Shown here: positions 42,995 to 51,205 of the stretch, one piece after another
Numbering within the stretch: position 1 is the first letter of the stretch
Layout: every line of letters starts with the position of its first letter
NCBI RefSeq assembly: GCF_050483325.1
Contig: NZ_JBCMYF010000032.1
Location: 1-64,000 of the forward strand
Reading direction: 5' to 3'
Length of the DNA stretch: 64,000 bases
Origin: Bacillus_P idriensis_A
Lineage (GTDB): Bacteria; Bacillota; Bacilli; Bacillales; Bacillaceae
The notes under the pieces: generated by a model
Databases searched by the model: none
What the model was told of the DNA's origin: nothing
The model's input: only the letters and a program-made list of their open reading frames with translations
Program-made: the position numbers and the translations under genes

Positions 42995-43447
42995 TTATAT
43001 ATGATTAATTCCCAAACCCATTGCCTCATGCTCTGAACCTTTAACAGGCGCACCTATCGTGCCGTACAAAGCAATCGCAATCCATTCGCCTTCCGTTTCT
43101 GCCTCATAAGGCTTGCCGCGGACAATGGCAAAACGAAGTCCCACTGTGCGCAAAACACTTCCAAGCTGAACCTGCCCTCTCGTCACACCATGAAGCGCTT
43201 CCATAATGGCATGATACAAAGAGTGTGTTTCACGATATCCATCAGCCGATATCACACCTGAACGCTTTGCTGCCGTTTCAATGGCCGCCACTACTTTATG
43301 CGTCTCCATTGAACCGGTTTTACCCTGACAAAATTGAAATCCATGCTCTGTCAGCTGCTGCCCGTAAAACTGATCGTCTTCACCGAGCAAAACGAGCTGC
43401 ATGGCATTTTTACCAATACGATGATCCGGTTGTATGCTCATATCCAT
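42995..43447 (-). CDS. hutP: Hut operon antiterminator
   Basis: The 150-residue RNA-binding protein matches HutP throughout (IGKNAMQLVLLGEDDQ, LHGVTRGQVQLGSVLRTVGLR, GEWIAIALYGTIGAPVKGSE, HEAMGLGINHI). It binds histidine and the leader between hutP and hutH to permit read-through. The ATG at 43447 is chosen; a GTG two codons earlier is equally possible, as ribosome-site support is weak for both. Confidence 0.95.
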   Translation of the reverse strand: MDMSIQPDHRIGKNAMQLVLLGEDDQFYGQQLTEHGFQFCQGKTGSMETHKVVAAIETAAKRSGVISADGYRETHSLYHAIMEALHGVTRGQVQLGSVLRTVGLRFAIVRGKPYEAETEGEWIAIALYGTIGAPVKGSEHEAMGLGINHI

Positions 43448-43471
43448 TCTCACTTCATACTGAATTTTCTG

Positions 43472-43520
43472 ATAAACTAGTGTCTATCGTTAGTTTATGA
43501 TTGAAATGGATTTATGTCAA
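43472..43520 (-). promoter_or_regulatory. hut promoter with an inverted repeat over the -10 box
   Basis: TTGACA and TAAACT are 17 bp apart on the minus strand (43492-43520). An 8-bp perfect inverted repeat ATAAACTA/TAGTTTAT (43472-43479 and 43491-43498) straddles the -10 box and the transcription start, as an operator would. Confidence 0.7.
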
Positions 43521-43526
43521 GATGCT

Positions 43527-44015
43527 CTACCTTGCGATTTGTTCTTTTTTTAAAACCTTGGCAACAATGATGACAATAATCAAAGATGGCAGGCTGAAAA
43601 TGAAGAAATACCAATTACCTGTTATTAGTGATGCAACAAAAAATATAACGGATACAGCACCTGCAATGACATACGATAATCCTGTATTGTAGCTGCTCTC
43701 ATTATCTGATCCATTGCTGAATTGTACGGAGAGAATAACTTTAGAGATCCCCCATCCCCCCAAATGAACCATCAAAATGATGGATAACACTGCTGCAGCA
43801 CTGATATTCACTTCAAACAGCAGAAATGTAAATAGAACATAAATGGCCGCAAGAGTTAAAATCCAAGCAGTCGACCGGGATTTCTGTTCAATGAAATGAA
43901 ATACTTCATCTATTCCCCGTTTCTTTTTGGCAAAATAAATGCCAATCCACCATCCAAGAAAGCCTGCAGCCATACCTCCATACAGTCCTAAAAAAGCACC
44001 TGCTGATTCCATCAC
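43527..44015 (-). CDS. Small integral membrane protein paired with an XRE regulator
   Basis: The 162-residue protein has about four hydrophobic segments and no family that I can name. It overlaps the stop of the XRE gene by 4 bp (ATGA), so the two are cotranslated. Such XRE/membrane-protein pairs are common in Firmicutes, where the membrane protein is sometimes thought to sequester or signal to the regulator. Function unknown. Confidence 0.7.
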   Translation of the reverse strand: MMESAGAFLGLYGGMAAGFLGWWIGIYFAKKKRGIDEVFHFIEQKSRSTAWILTLAAIYVLFTFLLFEVNISAAAVLSIILMVHLGGWGISKVILSVQFSNGSDNESSYNTGLSYVIAGAVSVIFFVASLITGNWYFFIFSLPSLIIVIIVAKVLKKEQIAR

Positions 44016-44218
44016 GCTTCTCCCCCATCATCGAAAATAAAAACATCCTCAATTTTGCATTGAAACGTAAGGGCAATTTTAAATGCAAGTTCTAGTGATG
44101 GATTATATTTGCCTGTCTCAATCGCAATAATCGATTGCCTGGAAACGCCTACCTCTACGGACAGCTGCTCCTGCGTCAGCCCTTTTTCAGAGCGTAAATC
44201 CCTGATTCTGTTTTTCAT
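44012..44218 (-). CDS. XRE-family helix-turn-helix regulator
   Basis: The 68-residue protein is a single HTH_3 domain: GLTQEQLSVEVGVSRQSIIA is the helix-turn-helix and ETGKYNPSLELAFKIA completes the fold. It probably represses its own operon at the palindrome over the promoter. Confidence 0.9.
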   Translation of the reverse strand: MKNRIRDLRSEKGLTQEQLSVEVGVSRQSIIAIETGKYNPSLELAFKIALTFQCKIEDVFIFDDGGEA

Positions 44219-44251
44219 TCACCTTCAGCCACCTTGTAAAGCTTCCTTTAC

Positions 44252-44285
44252 GTAAAGTTTACTTTACATAGGAGGTCGATGTCAA
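44252..44285 (-). promoter_or_regulatory. Promoter and operator of the XRE/membrane-protein operon
   Basis: TTGACA and TAAACT are 18 bp apart on the minus strand. GTAAAGTTTACTTTAC (44252-44267), a palindrome with 6-bp arms, covers the -10 box, and further GTAAAGG-like half-sites flank it on both sides. Confidence 0.75.
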
Positions 44286-44423
44286 GCTTCCTTTACAATA
44301 CAAAAGAGCCTGGGACAAAACTTTTTTTCAATTTCTAACATTTCTTAGGACACTATTTAATCCTGAAAATACAGGTAGGGATAAGGTAAATTGACAGCAC
44401 TTTGTGAGGTAGCTCCATATTGA

Positions 44424-44560
44424 AAAAGGGGCAGCTCTCCGGGGTGTGCCGCCACAACTAAGGAGCGGTCACCTGAAAAGGGGCAGCTCTCCGGGGTGTG
44501 CCGCCACAACTAAGGAGCGGTCACCTGAAAAGGGGCAGCTCTCCGGGGAGTGGCGCCACA
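44424..44560. repeat. 52-bp tandem repeat, two full copies and a third diverging copy
   Basis: The unit starts AAAAGGGGCAGCTCTCCGGG and contains GTGCCGCCACAACTAAGGAG and CGGTCACCTG; starts are at 44424, 44476 and 44528. The first two units are almost identical; the third diverges after about 25 bp. It lies in the 470-bp gap between the XRE gene and the murE-like gene, where I see no ORF. Confidence 0.9.
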
Positions 44561-44621
44561 GCTGTATGTGGGACATCAATTATCCAACAAATAACTTTGG
44601 CTATAGAGGCCTTTTATGCAG

Positions 44622-44658
44622 AAAAAATCCGAACTATTAACTCCCAGTTCGGATTTTT
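44622..44658 (-). terminator. Terminator of the murE-like gene
   Basis: AAAAAATCCGAACT and AGTTCGGATTTTT flank a 10-nt loop 34 bp after the stop codon. Confidence 0.88.
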
Positions 44659-44691
44659 CTTTGGCTTTCTGACTTTAGTCCCAGCCTCTTT

Positions 44692-46161
44692 CTATTTAGC
44701 CATTTGTGAATGCTGATCCATCAGCAGCGCAATTGTTTCCTGATCAGATTTTGACGGGAGCGCATATTCCTCTTTGTACATTTCGCTCCCTTTTCCTGTA
44801 ACAATCAGCCAATCTCCTGCTTCAGCCATCTCCCAGGCTTTTTTTATCGCAAGTGTTCGGTCCGGTACGATTAGATCTGCTTCTTTGCCGGAACGTTGCC
44901 GATAGTTTTCAAGTTCCTCAATCATTTCGTTTTGATCAATTCCATTAAGATCATCTAACGTCAGTATCGTGCAGTCGCTCATCTGTGAGGAGATTTCCAT
45001 CATTTCATCCCGTTTGCTTTCATCACGCGCTCCCCTGAACCCAAACACATGAAGAATCCGTTTCGCCCCGCAATCACGGGCTGTTTTTAAGCAATAAGAA
45101 AAGGCATCCGCCGTATGTGCATAATCAATAACAGCCGTTGCATCACTTGGGTGGCTGTACATTTCAAACCGGCCAGGTATTCCCGGAAATGTTTGGAATG
45201 CCTCAATCAGCTTGTCAGATTCAACCCCTATTTTTCTTCCTGTCAGATAAGCCATCGAAGCATTATATATGTTATGAAGACCAGGAATCGTCATCGAAAA
45301 ATGAAGCTGTCTCCCGGCTTCTTTCACTTCAAAATCAGAGCAATGAACATTGCTTTTTGAATTAAAAATCAGATCGTCCTTTTCTGTCTTTCCAAAGGTA
45401 GATACCTTGATATTACGCTGATTTAAAATATCTGTCAGTTTTTCTCCCCATTCATCATGAGTGCTGACGATCGCTTGTCCGCCTTTTTTCAATTTCGAAA
45501 AAAGGAGCTGCTTCACTTCAAAATATTCTTCAATCGTATCATGGTAATCCAGATGCTCATGAGCGAGATTTGTGAACAGTCCGATATCATATTCAATGCC
45601 TTCAAGCCTTTTTTGGGCCAGACCATGCGAAGATACTTCCATAATGACAATATCATCATTGCTTTTAGCTAACAGCCTTTGCAATTCAATTGAATCAGGC
45701 GTCGTGTTTTTGGAATCATAGACTTCACCATTAATCACATTATGCACAGTCCCAAACAGCGCACAAGAATACCCGGCATGCTCAAGGATGTGCCTGAGCA
45801 TAAAAGAAGTGGTCGTTTTCCCGTTTGTGCCGGTAATCCCAACCATAATATGTTTCGCAGACGGAAAATCATAGTAGTATGCGGCCAGATTAGCCAATGT
45901 ATCCCGGCTATTCTCAACTCTTACATACGGCACGGATAAACCTGAAAGATCCTGTTCTCCAACTACTGCCGCCGCCCCTCTATTTATTGCATCCTGTATA
46001 TAATCATGTCCGTCACGTTCATATCCTGTAATGGCCACAAATAAATAGCCCTCATGTATCTTAGAAGAATTTGCTTCAATTCCATTTATCTCAACAGATC
46101 CCAGTTTTGCACTGTTTAAAGCAGAATGACCGGTCTCCTCTAACATTTTTTGTAGTTTCAT
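44692..46161 (-). CDS. MurE-like Mur ligase with altered specificity motif
   Basis: The 489-residue protein has the three Mur-ligase domains: UDP-MurNAc binding (1-100), central ATPase (ITGTNGKTTTSFML, then NLAHEHLDYHDT) and C-terminal amino-acid domain (HVFGFRGARDESKRDEM). MurE normally adds diaminopimelate or lysine to UDP-MurNAc-L-Ala-D-Glu. The diagnostic DNP(R/A) motif that reads the amino acid is replaced by DDLNG at the expected place (TILTLDDLNGIDQ). It is outside the dcw cluster, so it is probably an extra paralog. The substrate may differ from canonical MurE. Confidence 0.85.
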   Translation of the reverse strand: MKLQKMLEETGHSALNSAKLGSVEINGIEANSSKIHEGYLFVAITGYERDGHDYIQDAINRGAAAVVGEQDLSGLSVPYVRVENSRDTLANLAAYYYDFPSAKHIMVGITGTNGKTTTSFMLRHILEHAGYSCALFGTVHNVINGEVYDSKNTTPDSIELQRLLAKSNDDIVIMEVSSHGLAQKRLEGIEYDIGLFTNLAHEHLDYHDTIEEYFEVKQLLFSKLKKGGQAIVSTHDEWGEKLTDILNQRNIKVSTFGKTEKDDLIFNSKSNVHCSDFEVKEAGRQLHFSMTIPGLHNIYNASMAYLTGRKIGVESDKLIEAFQTFPGIPGRFEMYSHPSDATAVIDYAHTADAFSYCLKTARDCGAKRILHVFGFRGARDESKRDEMMEISSQMSDCTILTLDDLNGIDQNEMIEELENYRQRSGKEADLIVPDRTLAIKKAWEMAEAGDWLIVTGKGSEMYKEEYALPSKSDQETIALLMDQHSQMAK

Positions 46162-46396
46162 GGCTGAACTCCTTGTATAGTGGCATCCGTTCCTATTTCA
46201 ATTAATTTATGTAACTTGAGGCAATGTTATTTGCGTGCATGCATTTGCGTTATCATATTTGTTCGAAATGATTCCGGTTTTAAGAGGGGAGGAGCAGGAA
46301 GAAAATACTGGATGAGGATGGCCGGGGGATATTTGATGGAGAAGAAAATTGTGACCGCACTGCTGATCCATCCTGTTTACAAACCTCAATCAAACT
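46162..46396. other. Intergenic stretch without a convincing gene
   Basis: The stretch lies between the murE-like start and the htrB terminator. A plus-strand frame ends MEKKIVTALLIHPVYKPQSN (stop near 46398) with GGGGG upstream, but nothing else supports it. No clear promoter for the murE-like gene was found. Confidence 0.3.
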
Positions 46397-46424
46397 AAAA
46401 AACAGCCCCGAAAACCGGAGCTGT
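46397..46424 (-). terminator. Terminator of htrB
   Basis: On the minus strand ACAGCTCCGG pairs with CCGGGGCTGT-like sequence around TTTT and is followed by TTTTTT, 20 bp after the stop. Confidence 0.8.
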
Positions 46425-46443
46425 CCAAAAGGGGGAATCTATA

Positions 46444-47706
46444 TTAACTATTCACAACTTCTTTTTGAGACAAGGTTATTTTTTCTGTTACCTTCTCTCC
46501 CTGACGGTAAAACTCGACATCAATTTTATCGCCGATACTTGTTTGCGAATAGAGGAATTTGCGAAGCTCATTTGAATTTTTAATCTTTGTGCCATTCATC
46601 GCCACAATCACATCGCCTTCCTGCATTCCCGCTTCTGAAGCCGGTGAAGATGGGCTTACTCCCTGTACGAAGACCCCTTCTGTTACTTCATTCGGCAGCT
46701 GTAATGTGTTTGTACGGTACTGATCAGGCACCTCGCTTAGATCAAGAAGACCAACTCCTAAGAATGGACGATCTACTTTTCCTTTTTCCAGCAGTTCATC
46801 TACAACCGGCTGAAGATCATTGCTTGGGATAGCAAATCCTAACCCTTCCACCCCGTCCTGTGTGATTTTCAGGCTGTTGATGCCAATAACCTGGCCATTC
46901 ATATTCAATAATGGTCCGCCGCTATTTCCCGGGTTAATGGCCGCATCCGTCTGAATAACATTCAATTCCCAGCTGCCTTCTGAAGTTGAAATTGGAATGG
47001 TGCGGTCCGTTCCGCTTATAATCCCTTCAGTAACGGTACGGGAGAAATCAAGTCCAAGCGGATTTCCAATCGCCACGACCCTTTCACCTGCACGAAGCTC
47101 TCCTGAATCTCCGAAATCAGCAACCGTTTTTGCATATTTGCTGTCGATTTTAAGGACGGCTGTATCAGTTAACGGATCCGCTCCAACAAGCTCTGCCTGC
47201 GATTTTTCTCCATCTGAGTAGGAGATTTCAATGCTGCTTGCTCCCTCAATGACGTGATTGTTTGTAATAATATAGGCCGTATCGCCATCTTTTTTGAAAA
47301 TAACCCCGGAACCTGTTCCTGCCTCAGCATCCTGAGTTCCCCCGCCAAATCCCTGCTGCTGCTGTTTATTAGATATTCCTACAATCGCAGGCGACAGCTT
47401 TTCCACCATATCCGCAATATCGCTCGTTTGACTGATAGGCTGGGTATTCACTGTACTTGAATCATTTTCTTCTTGTGAAGTGTTTGAATTAATGGAATAA
47501 GAAGGTTCATTTGTGCTTGTCTCTTCCTCAAGAAAAGGCTGTACTCCAAGTACCAGCGCTCCTCCGACTACCCCGCTGATCACAGATGACATAACCGCTT
47601 TCCATCTTGAAGGCTTTTTTTGAGGCTGTCCCGATCTGACCATCATTTCACGTGAATCCTGGTCTAATAATGTATTTTTCCGTTCTGTATCGTCGTAGTA
47701 TCCCAT
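46444..47706 (-). CDS. htrB: HtrA-type membrane serine protease
   Basis: The 420-residue protein has a short cytoplasmic N-terminus, one transmembrane helix (SVISGVVGGALVLGV, about 40-56), a trypsin-like domain with His (ITNNHVIEGA), Asp (DTAVLKI) and Ser (GNSGGPL), and one PDZ domain (about 310-410). It degrades misfolded exported proteins at the outer face of the membrane. It is divergent from a CssRS-like two-component system, as htrB is in B. subtilis, which supports the name over htrA or htrC. Confidence 0.92.
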   Translation of the reverse strand: MGYYDDTERKNTLLDQDSREMMVRSGQPQKKPSRWKAVMSSVISGVVGGALVLGVQPFLEEETSTNEPSYSINSNTSQEENDSSTVNTQPISQTSDIADMVEKLSPAIVGISNKQQQQGFGGGTQDAEAGTGSGVIFKKDGDTAYIITNNHVIEGASSIEISYSDGEKSQAELVGADPLTDTAVLKIDSKYAKTVADFGDSGELRAGERVVAIGNPLGLDFSRTVTEGIISGTDRTIPISTSEGSWELNVIQTDAAINPGNSGGPLLNMNGQVIGINSLKITQDGVEGLGFAIPSNDLQPVVDELLEKGKVDRPFLGVGLLDLSEVPDQYRTNTLQLPNEVTEGVFVQGVSPSSPASEAGMQEGDVIVAMNGTKIKNSNELRKFLYSQTSIGDKIDVEFYRQGEKVTEKITLSQKEVVNS

Positions 47707-47854
47707 CTTGATTCCTCCTAGTGATTTTCTTTGTTAACCCTACTATAAAAAATCATTTTGGGAGAAAGATGAAAAGATTATGTGAAATTGTTAAATGGTG
47801 ACCATATCTTTGAAGACATTGTATAATTACGAATAAGAAGGAGCGTGAAGCGGA
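47707..47854. promoter_or_regulatory. Divergent htrB/cssRS promoter region with CssR-like boxes
   Basis: For htrB, TATAGT (minus strand, 47735-47740) lacks a good -35 box; instead TTTCACA and TTTTCATC lie in phase upstream (about 47770-47787), similar to CssR direct repeats. For cssR a perfect TATAAT lies at 47822-47827 with only a weak -35. Both promoters look activator-dependent. Confidence 0.65.
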
Positions 47855-48523
47855 ATGTCCTACTCTATTTTTCTTGTGGAAGACGAACAGAATTTAAATG
47901 ATTTGCTGACAAAATATCTGGAGAAGGAAGGCTATACGGTTACCTCGTTTACTAATGGGGAAAAAGCGCGTCAGGCCATTCATGAAACTCCTCACCTCTG
48001 GGTTCTCGATATTATGGTGCCGGATGTTGACGGCTATCAATTAATAAAAGAAATTAAAGCAGGATCAGCAGATACCCCGGTAATCTTCATTTCTGCGCGG
48101 GATACAGATATTGACCGGGTGCTCGGACTTGAGCTTGGAAGCGATGATTATATTTCAAAGCCTTTCCTGCCGCGTGAACTTGTCATTCGCGTTCAAAAGC
48201 TGCTGACCCGTGTTTATGAAAGCAGCACAGTAAAATCAAGCATACAGCTCCCTCCTTATACAATTGATGAAAGTGTGCGTTCGGTCTCGCTGAATCAGGA
48301 AAATCTGAATTTAACCTCGAAGGAATTTGATTTATTGCTGCTGTTTTTGCATAACAAAGGCCAGGCTTTTTCGCGTGAGCAAATGATTGAGCATATTTGG
48401 GGAAGCGACTACTTCGGCACAGACCGGGTGGTAGATGACCTCGTCCGCCGCCTCCGCAAAAAAATGCCTGATTTGAAAATAGAAACCATTTACGGTTACG
48501 GATACAGGATGCTGACAGGATAA
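47855..48523 (+). CDS. cssR: Secretion-stress response regulator
   Basis: The 222-residue OmpR-type regulator has a receiver domain with the phosphorylated Asp in WVLDIMVPDVDG and the conserved Lys in ISKPF, and a winged-helix DNA-binding domain (NLTSKEFDLLLLF, YFGTDRVVDDLVRRLRKKM). It overlaps the kinase gene by one base. Position opposite htrB identifies it as CssR, which activates htrA/htrB on secretion or heat stress. Confidence 0.9.
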   Translation: MSYSIFLVEDEQNLNDLLTKYLEKEGYTVTSFTNGEKARQAIHETPHLWVLDIMVPDVDGYQLIKEIKAGSADTPVIFISARDTDIDRVLGLELGSDDYISKPFLPRELVIRVQKLLTRVYESSTVKSSIQLPPYTIDESVRSVSLNQENLNLTSKEFDLLLLFLHNKGQAFSREQMIEHIWGSDYFGTDRVVDDLVRRLRKKMPDLKIETIYGYGYRMLTG

Positions 48524-49884
48524 TGAAAAATAAATCATTGACGTTTCAAATTTGGATTGTGATCTCAGGAATTCTTCTCGTCATTTCTTTGCTGCTGATG
48601 ATCATATTCCCAACAACACTCAGAAATTTTTTCACAAACGAGATCTATACAACGATTGAAAATGAACAGCATATTCTGACGGAATACCGGCTTCAGGGAA
48701 ATGTCCAAATGGACCCGCTTACGAGAAATGGAGAGAAGCTCTCTCCTGACCGATCTGTTCAGCACATCATTCTCCCTGAGAGTGCGCCTTTTTTTTACAA
48801 CGAAAAAAAGCTTCCATTGAGGTTTCTTCAGGAAACGCAATCACTTGCTTCTAATCAAAAGGACATCACGGAAGAATACTCAAGGGAAATCAAGAATGAG
48901 CGGCTCTTTTTTGTGATCAAAAAAGTGACAGTTGACGGACAGCCGGCATTTCTTCTTTCCTACGCATGGGATTCTTACCGGAATGATCTTGTGCTGACTT
49001 TGTTCAAACAGCTTGTTTTCGTCATGATCATTGTCTTTCTTTTCAGCTGGATTCCGTCCATTTGGCTTGCAAAATACCTGTCCCGTCCGATTGTTTCTTT
49101 AGAAAAGGATGTTAAAAGAATTTCAAACGAAGATTGGCATGAACCCGTTGTCCTTGATCGAAGCGATGAAATTGGAAAGCTTGGGGAGACAATTGAATTG
49201 ATGCGAAAACGACTTGTTCAAAAGGATGAAGCACAGCGCACCCTGCTGCAGAATATCTCCCATGACTTAAAAACGCCGGTTATGGTCATCCGCGGATATG
49301 CGAAATCAGTGAATGACGGTATTTATCCAAAGGGCGATCTGACAAGCACGATGGATGTGATCGAAGAGGAGGCACAGCGTCTGGAGAAAAAGATTAAAGA
49401 CTTGCTGTATATCACGAAATTAGACTACTTATCTTCGCGCAATGCAAGTAAATCGGAAGTGAAACTGAATGTGACGGTTCAAGAAGTCATCGACCGCATC
49501 AGGTGGTCACGCCAGGAGCTTGATTACGAAATAAACCTGGAACATGCGGCTATTCATGGCGATAATGACCTGTGGATCAAGCTGCTTGAAAACTTATTTG
49601 AGAATCAGCTCAGATATGCAGATTCAATGATTGGAGTTCTTTTAAAACAGGAAGGGAATGACTTCCTTCTTAAAATATGGAACGATGGGCCTCCGATTGA
49701 AAAGAATGTTCTGCCTCATCTGTTTGAGCCTTTCCATAAAGGCAGCAACGGCGAATTCGGGCTTGGACTCAACATTGTAAAAAGAATCGCCGAGCTTCAT
49801 CACGGTACAGTTTGGGCTGTGAATGAGGATGGAATGAGCACGTTTTATGTGAAAGTACCAAAAAGACAGCAAACGGCCTTTTAA
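48523..49884 (+). CDS. cssS: Secretion-stress sensor histidine kinase
   Basis: The 453-residue kinase has two transmembrane helices (about 9-30 and 163-186) around an extracytoplasmic sensor of about 130 residues, a HAMP linker, the phosphorylated His in NISHDLKTPVMVI, and an ATPase domain (LENLFENQLRYAD, EFGLGLNIVKRIAELHHG). It senses misfolded exported proteins and phosphorylates CssR. Confidence 0.9.
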   Translation: MKNKSLTFQIWIVISGILLVISLLLMIIFPTTLRNFFTNEIYTTIENEQHILTEYRLQGNVQMDPLTRNGEKLSPDRSVQHIILPESAPFFYNEKKLPLRFLQETQSLASNQKDITEEYSREIKNERLFFVIKKVTVDGQPAFLLSYAWDSYRNDLVLTLFKQLVFVMIIVFLFSWIPSIWLAKYLSRPIVSLEKDVKRISNEDWHEPVVLDRSDEIGKLGETIELMRKRLVQKDEAQRTLLQNISHDLKTPVMVIRGYAKSVNDGIYPKGDLTSTMDVIEEEAQRLEKKIKDLLYITKLDYLSSRNASKSEVKLNVTVQEVIDRIRWSRQELDYEINLEHAAIHGDNDLWIKLLENLFENQLRYADSMIGVLLKQEGNDFLLKIWNDGPPIEKNVLPHLFEPFHKGSNGEFGLGLNIVKRIAELHHGTVWAVNEDGMSTFYVKVPKRQQTAF

Positions 49885-49899
49885 TGAGGCCGTTTTTTT
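49871..49899 (+). terminator. Terminator of cssRS
   Basis: AAACGGCC and GGCCGTTT enclose a loop containing the stop codon and are followed by T. Confidence 0.88.
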
Positions 49900-49967
49900 A
49901 TGAATTCCGAGCAGTCCGCCCAATAGCAAAAATGAACAGCTTTCATGCTGCTCTTTCAATTCCCCTC

Positions 49968-50429
49968 TTAATTAACATCTCCCAAATAGATCTTTTCCGG
50001 CTTCTTCCCAGCTTCAAACTCCATAATGGAAGGCAGCATCGACACCGGATAAAGCCGGTAATCAGTAAGCTTTTTAACAGGCAGCCATTCTACACCAATT
50101 TGGCCCTCGTCAGGAATGACACCCGCAGCCGGTGCTTTCTGTCCTTCTTTAATCCGGCATAAAAACATCAAATCTAATTGATGGAATCCTTTATCCCATT
50201 CATATTCATGATTTCCCCCGACATAATCCCGGACAAAAATCAAGTCATCAATTTCCACTTCAACCCCAATCTCCTCCATGCACTCTCTTTTTAAATTTTC
50301 ATGAAGGTTCTCCCCATGCTCCTGCCCGCCGCCCGGCAAAATGTAGAATGGTCCGGTCTCATCTTCTTTCTTGATGACTAAAATCTTGCTGTCTTGAATA
50401 ATAATGGCTTTTGATGCTGTACGTACCAT
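49968..50429 (-). CDS. Nudix hydrolase
   Basis: The 153-residue enzyme has the Nudix box with GGGQEHGENLHENLKREC followed by MEEIGVEV (about residues 36-60), which binds Mg2+ and cleaves nucleoside diphosphate derivatives. The ATG at 50429 is chosen because AAAGGAGAT lies just before it. The substrate is unknown. Confidence 0.9.
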   Translation of the reverse strand: MVRTASKAIIIQDSKILVIKKEDETGPFYILPGGGQEHGENLHENLKRECMEEIGVEVEIDDLIFVRDYVGGNHEYEWDKGFHQLDLMFLCRIKEGQKAPAAGVIPDEGQIGVEWLPVKKLTDYRLYPVSMLPSIMEFEAGKKPEKIYLGDVN

Positions 50430-50802
50430 ATGTGATCTCCTTTTGTCTGAAATTTCATCCTTCCCCATTATATTGGATTCTTAAAGGTAATTGTCATTTT
50501 TTGTACGAAGTTTCAATTGACGGGGGTATGATAAGAGTCGCACAATTATCTAAAAACAACACTATGTTTACTGCTTCAAGGGAAAATAAATATCAGATTA
50601 GTAAAAGGTGGTTTTCCATATACCACTTAGATGACGTCTTACTGTCGCATTAAGAATACAAAATGGAAATAAGAAACCGAATAATGGTTATCCGGGGTAC
50701 TCCTGTTTTTAGGAGTACCTTTTTACCAGCTCATATTCTCTCAGATTTCCATCAATGCTACAATATAGGTAATTGACACTAACTCACCCAGGAGGTCCCG
50801 CC
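50430..50802. other. Intergenic region with an isolated terminator
   Basis: A strong terminator-like hairpin (GGTACTCCT with AGGAGTACC, then TTTTT; 50696-50724) lies in the 373-bp gap. The stretch before it (about 50525-50653) holds a 41-codon plus-strand frame starting MIRVAQLSKNN with GGGGG almost touching the ATG. A small RNA or small ORF is possible but unsupported. Confidence 0.35.
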
Positions 50803-51111
50803 TTGAAACTGCCGAAATGCACGTCATGCCAATATCCATTTACATGGAAAGAAACACTTCTTACCACGATGAAATTCACCAGAATTCTGAAATGTCCAAA
50901 GTGCGGTACAAATTTGTATCCAACTCCTAAATCCAGAACTAAAGGAACTCTCTTAATTGCCATTCCAATCGTTGCTGCAAGCTTTATCAGTTCTATGATT
51001 GGTGCTGATGCAGCAGTAAGAATAACAGCTATTATTCTTGCAGGAACTCTATCTGTTCTGCTGTCGCCTTACTACTATGAATACATAGAAGAAGATAAAC
51101 CGTTATGGTAA
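50803..51111 (+). CDS. CXXC-20-CXXC zinc-ribbon membrane protein
   Basis: The 102-residue protein starts with a zinc ribbon (CTSC, about 21 residues, CPKC) and then two hydrophobic segments (about 45-85). It fits the bacillar CXXC_20_CXXC putative zinc-finger family of unknown role. The start is a TTG 7 bp after AGGAGGT; the earlier in-frame TTG would put that ribosome site inside the gene. Confidence 0.8.
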   Translation: MKLPKCTSCQYPFTWKETLLTTMKFTRILKCPKCGTNLYPTPKSRTKGTLLIAIPIVAASFISSMIGADAAVRITAIILAGTLSVLLSPYYYEYIEEDKPLW

Positions 51112-51137
51112 ATAAAAGAGCATGCTCTTTTATTTAC
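51108..51137. terminator. Perfect 30-bp palindrome after the zinc-ribbon gene
   Basis: GTAAATAAAAGAGCA and its exact complement abut without a loop; the T-rich right arm can serve as terminator. It overlaps the stop codon. Confidence 0.7.
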
Positions 51138-51205
51138 CTGTTTTTTTCATAGCATTCTTGAAAACCTGCATGACGCTAAAAAAAGTGGATGCTCCCGATG
51201 AAGGC

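Noticed and set aside
46174..46201. Promoter TTGAAA-16-TATACA for the murE-like gene
   Set aside because: The -10 box abuts the ribosome site, so the transcript would start too close to the ATG to carry it.
46335..46398. Plus-strand micro-ORF MEKKIVTALLIHPVYKPQSN
   Set aside because: GGGGG precedes it but there is no promoter, and the hairpin after it is the htrB terminator of the other strand.
50525..50653. Small gene starting MIRVAQLSKNN before an isolated terminator
   Set aside because: The ribosome site is too close to the ATG and no family is recognised; kept only as a note on the gap.
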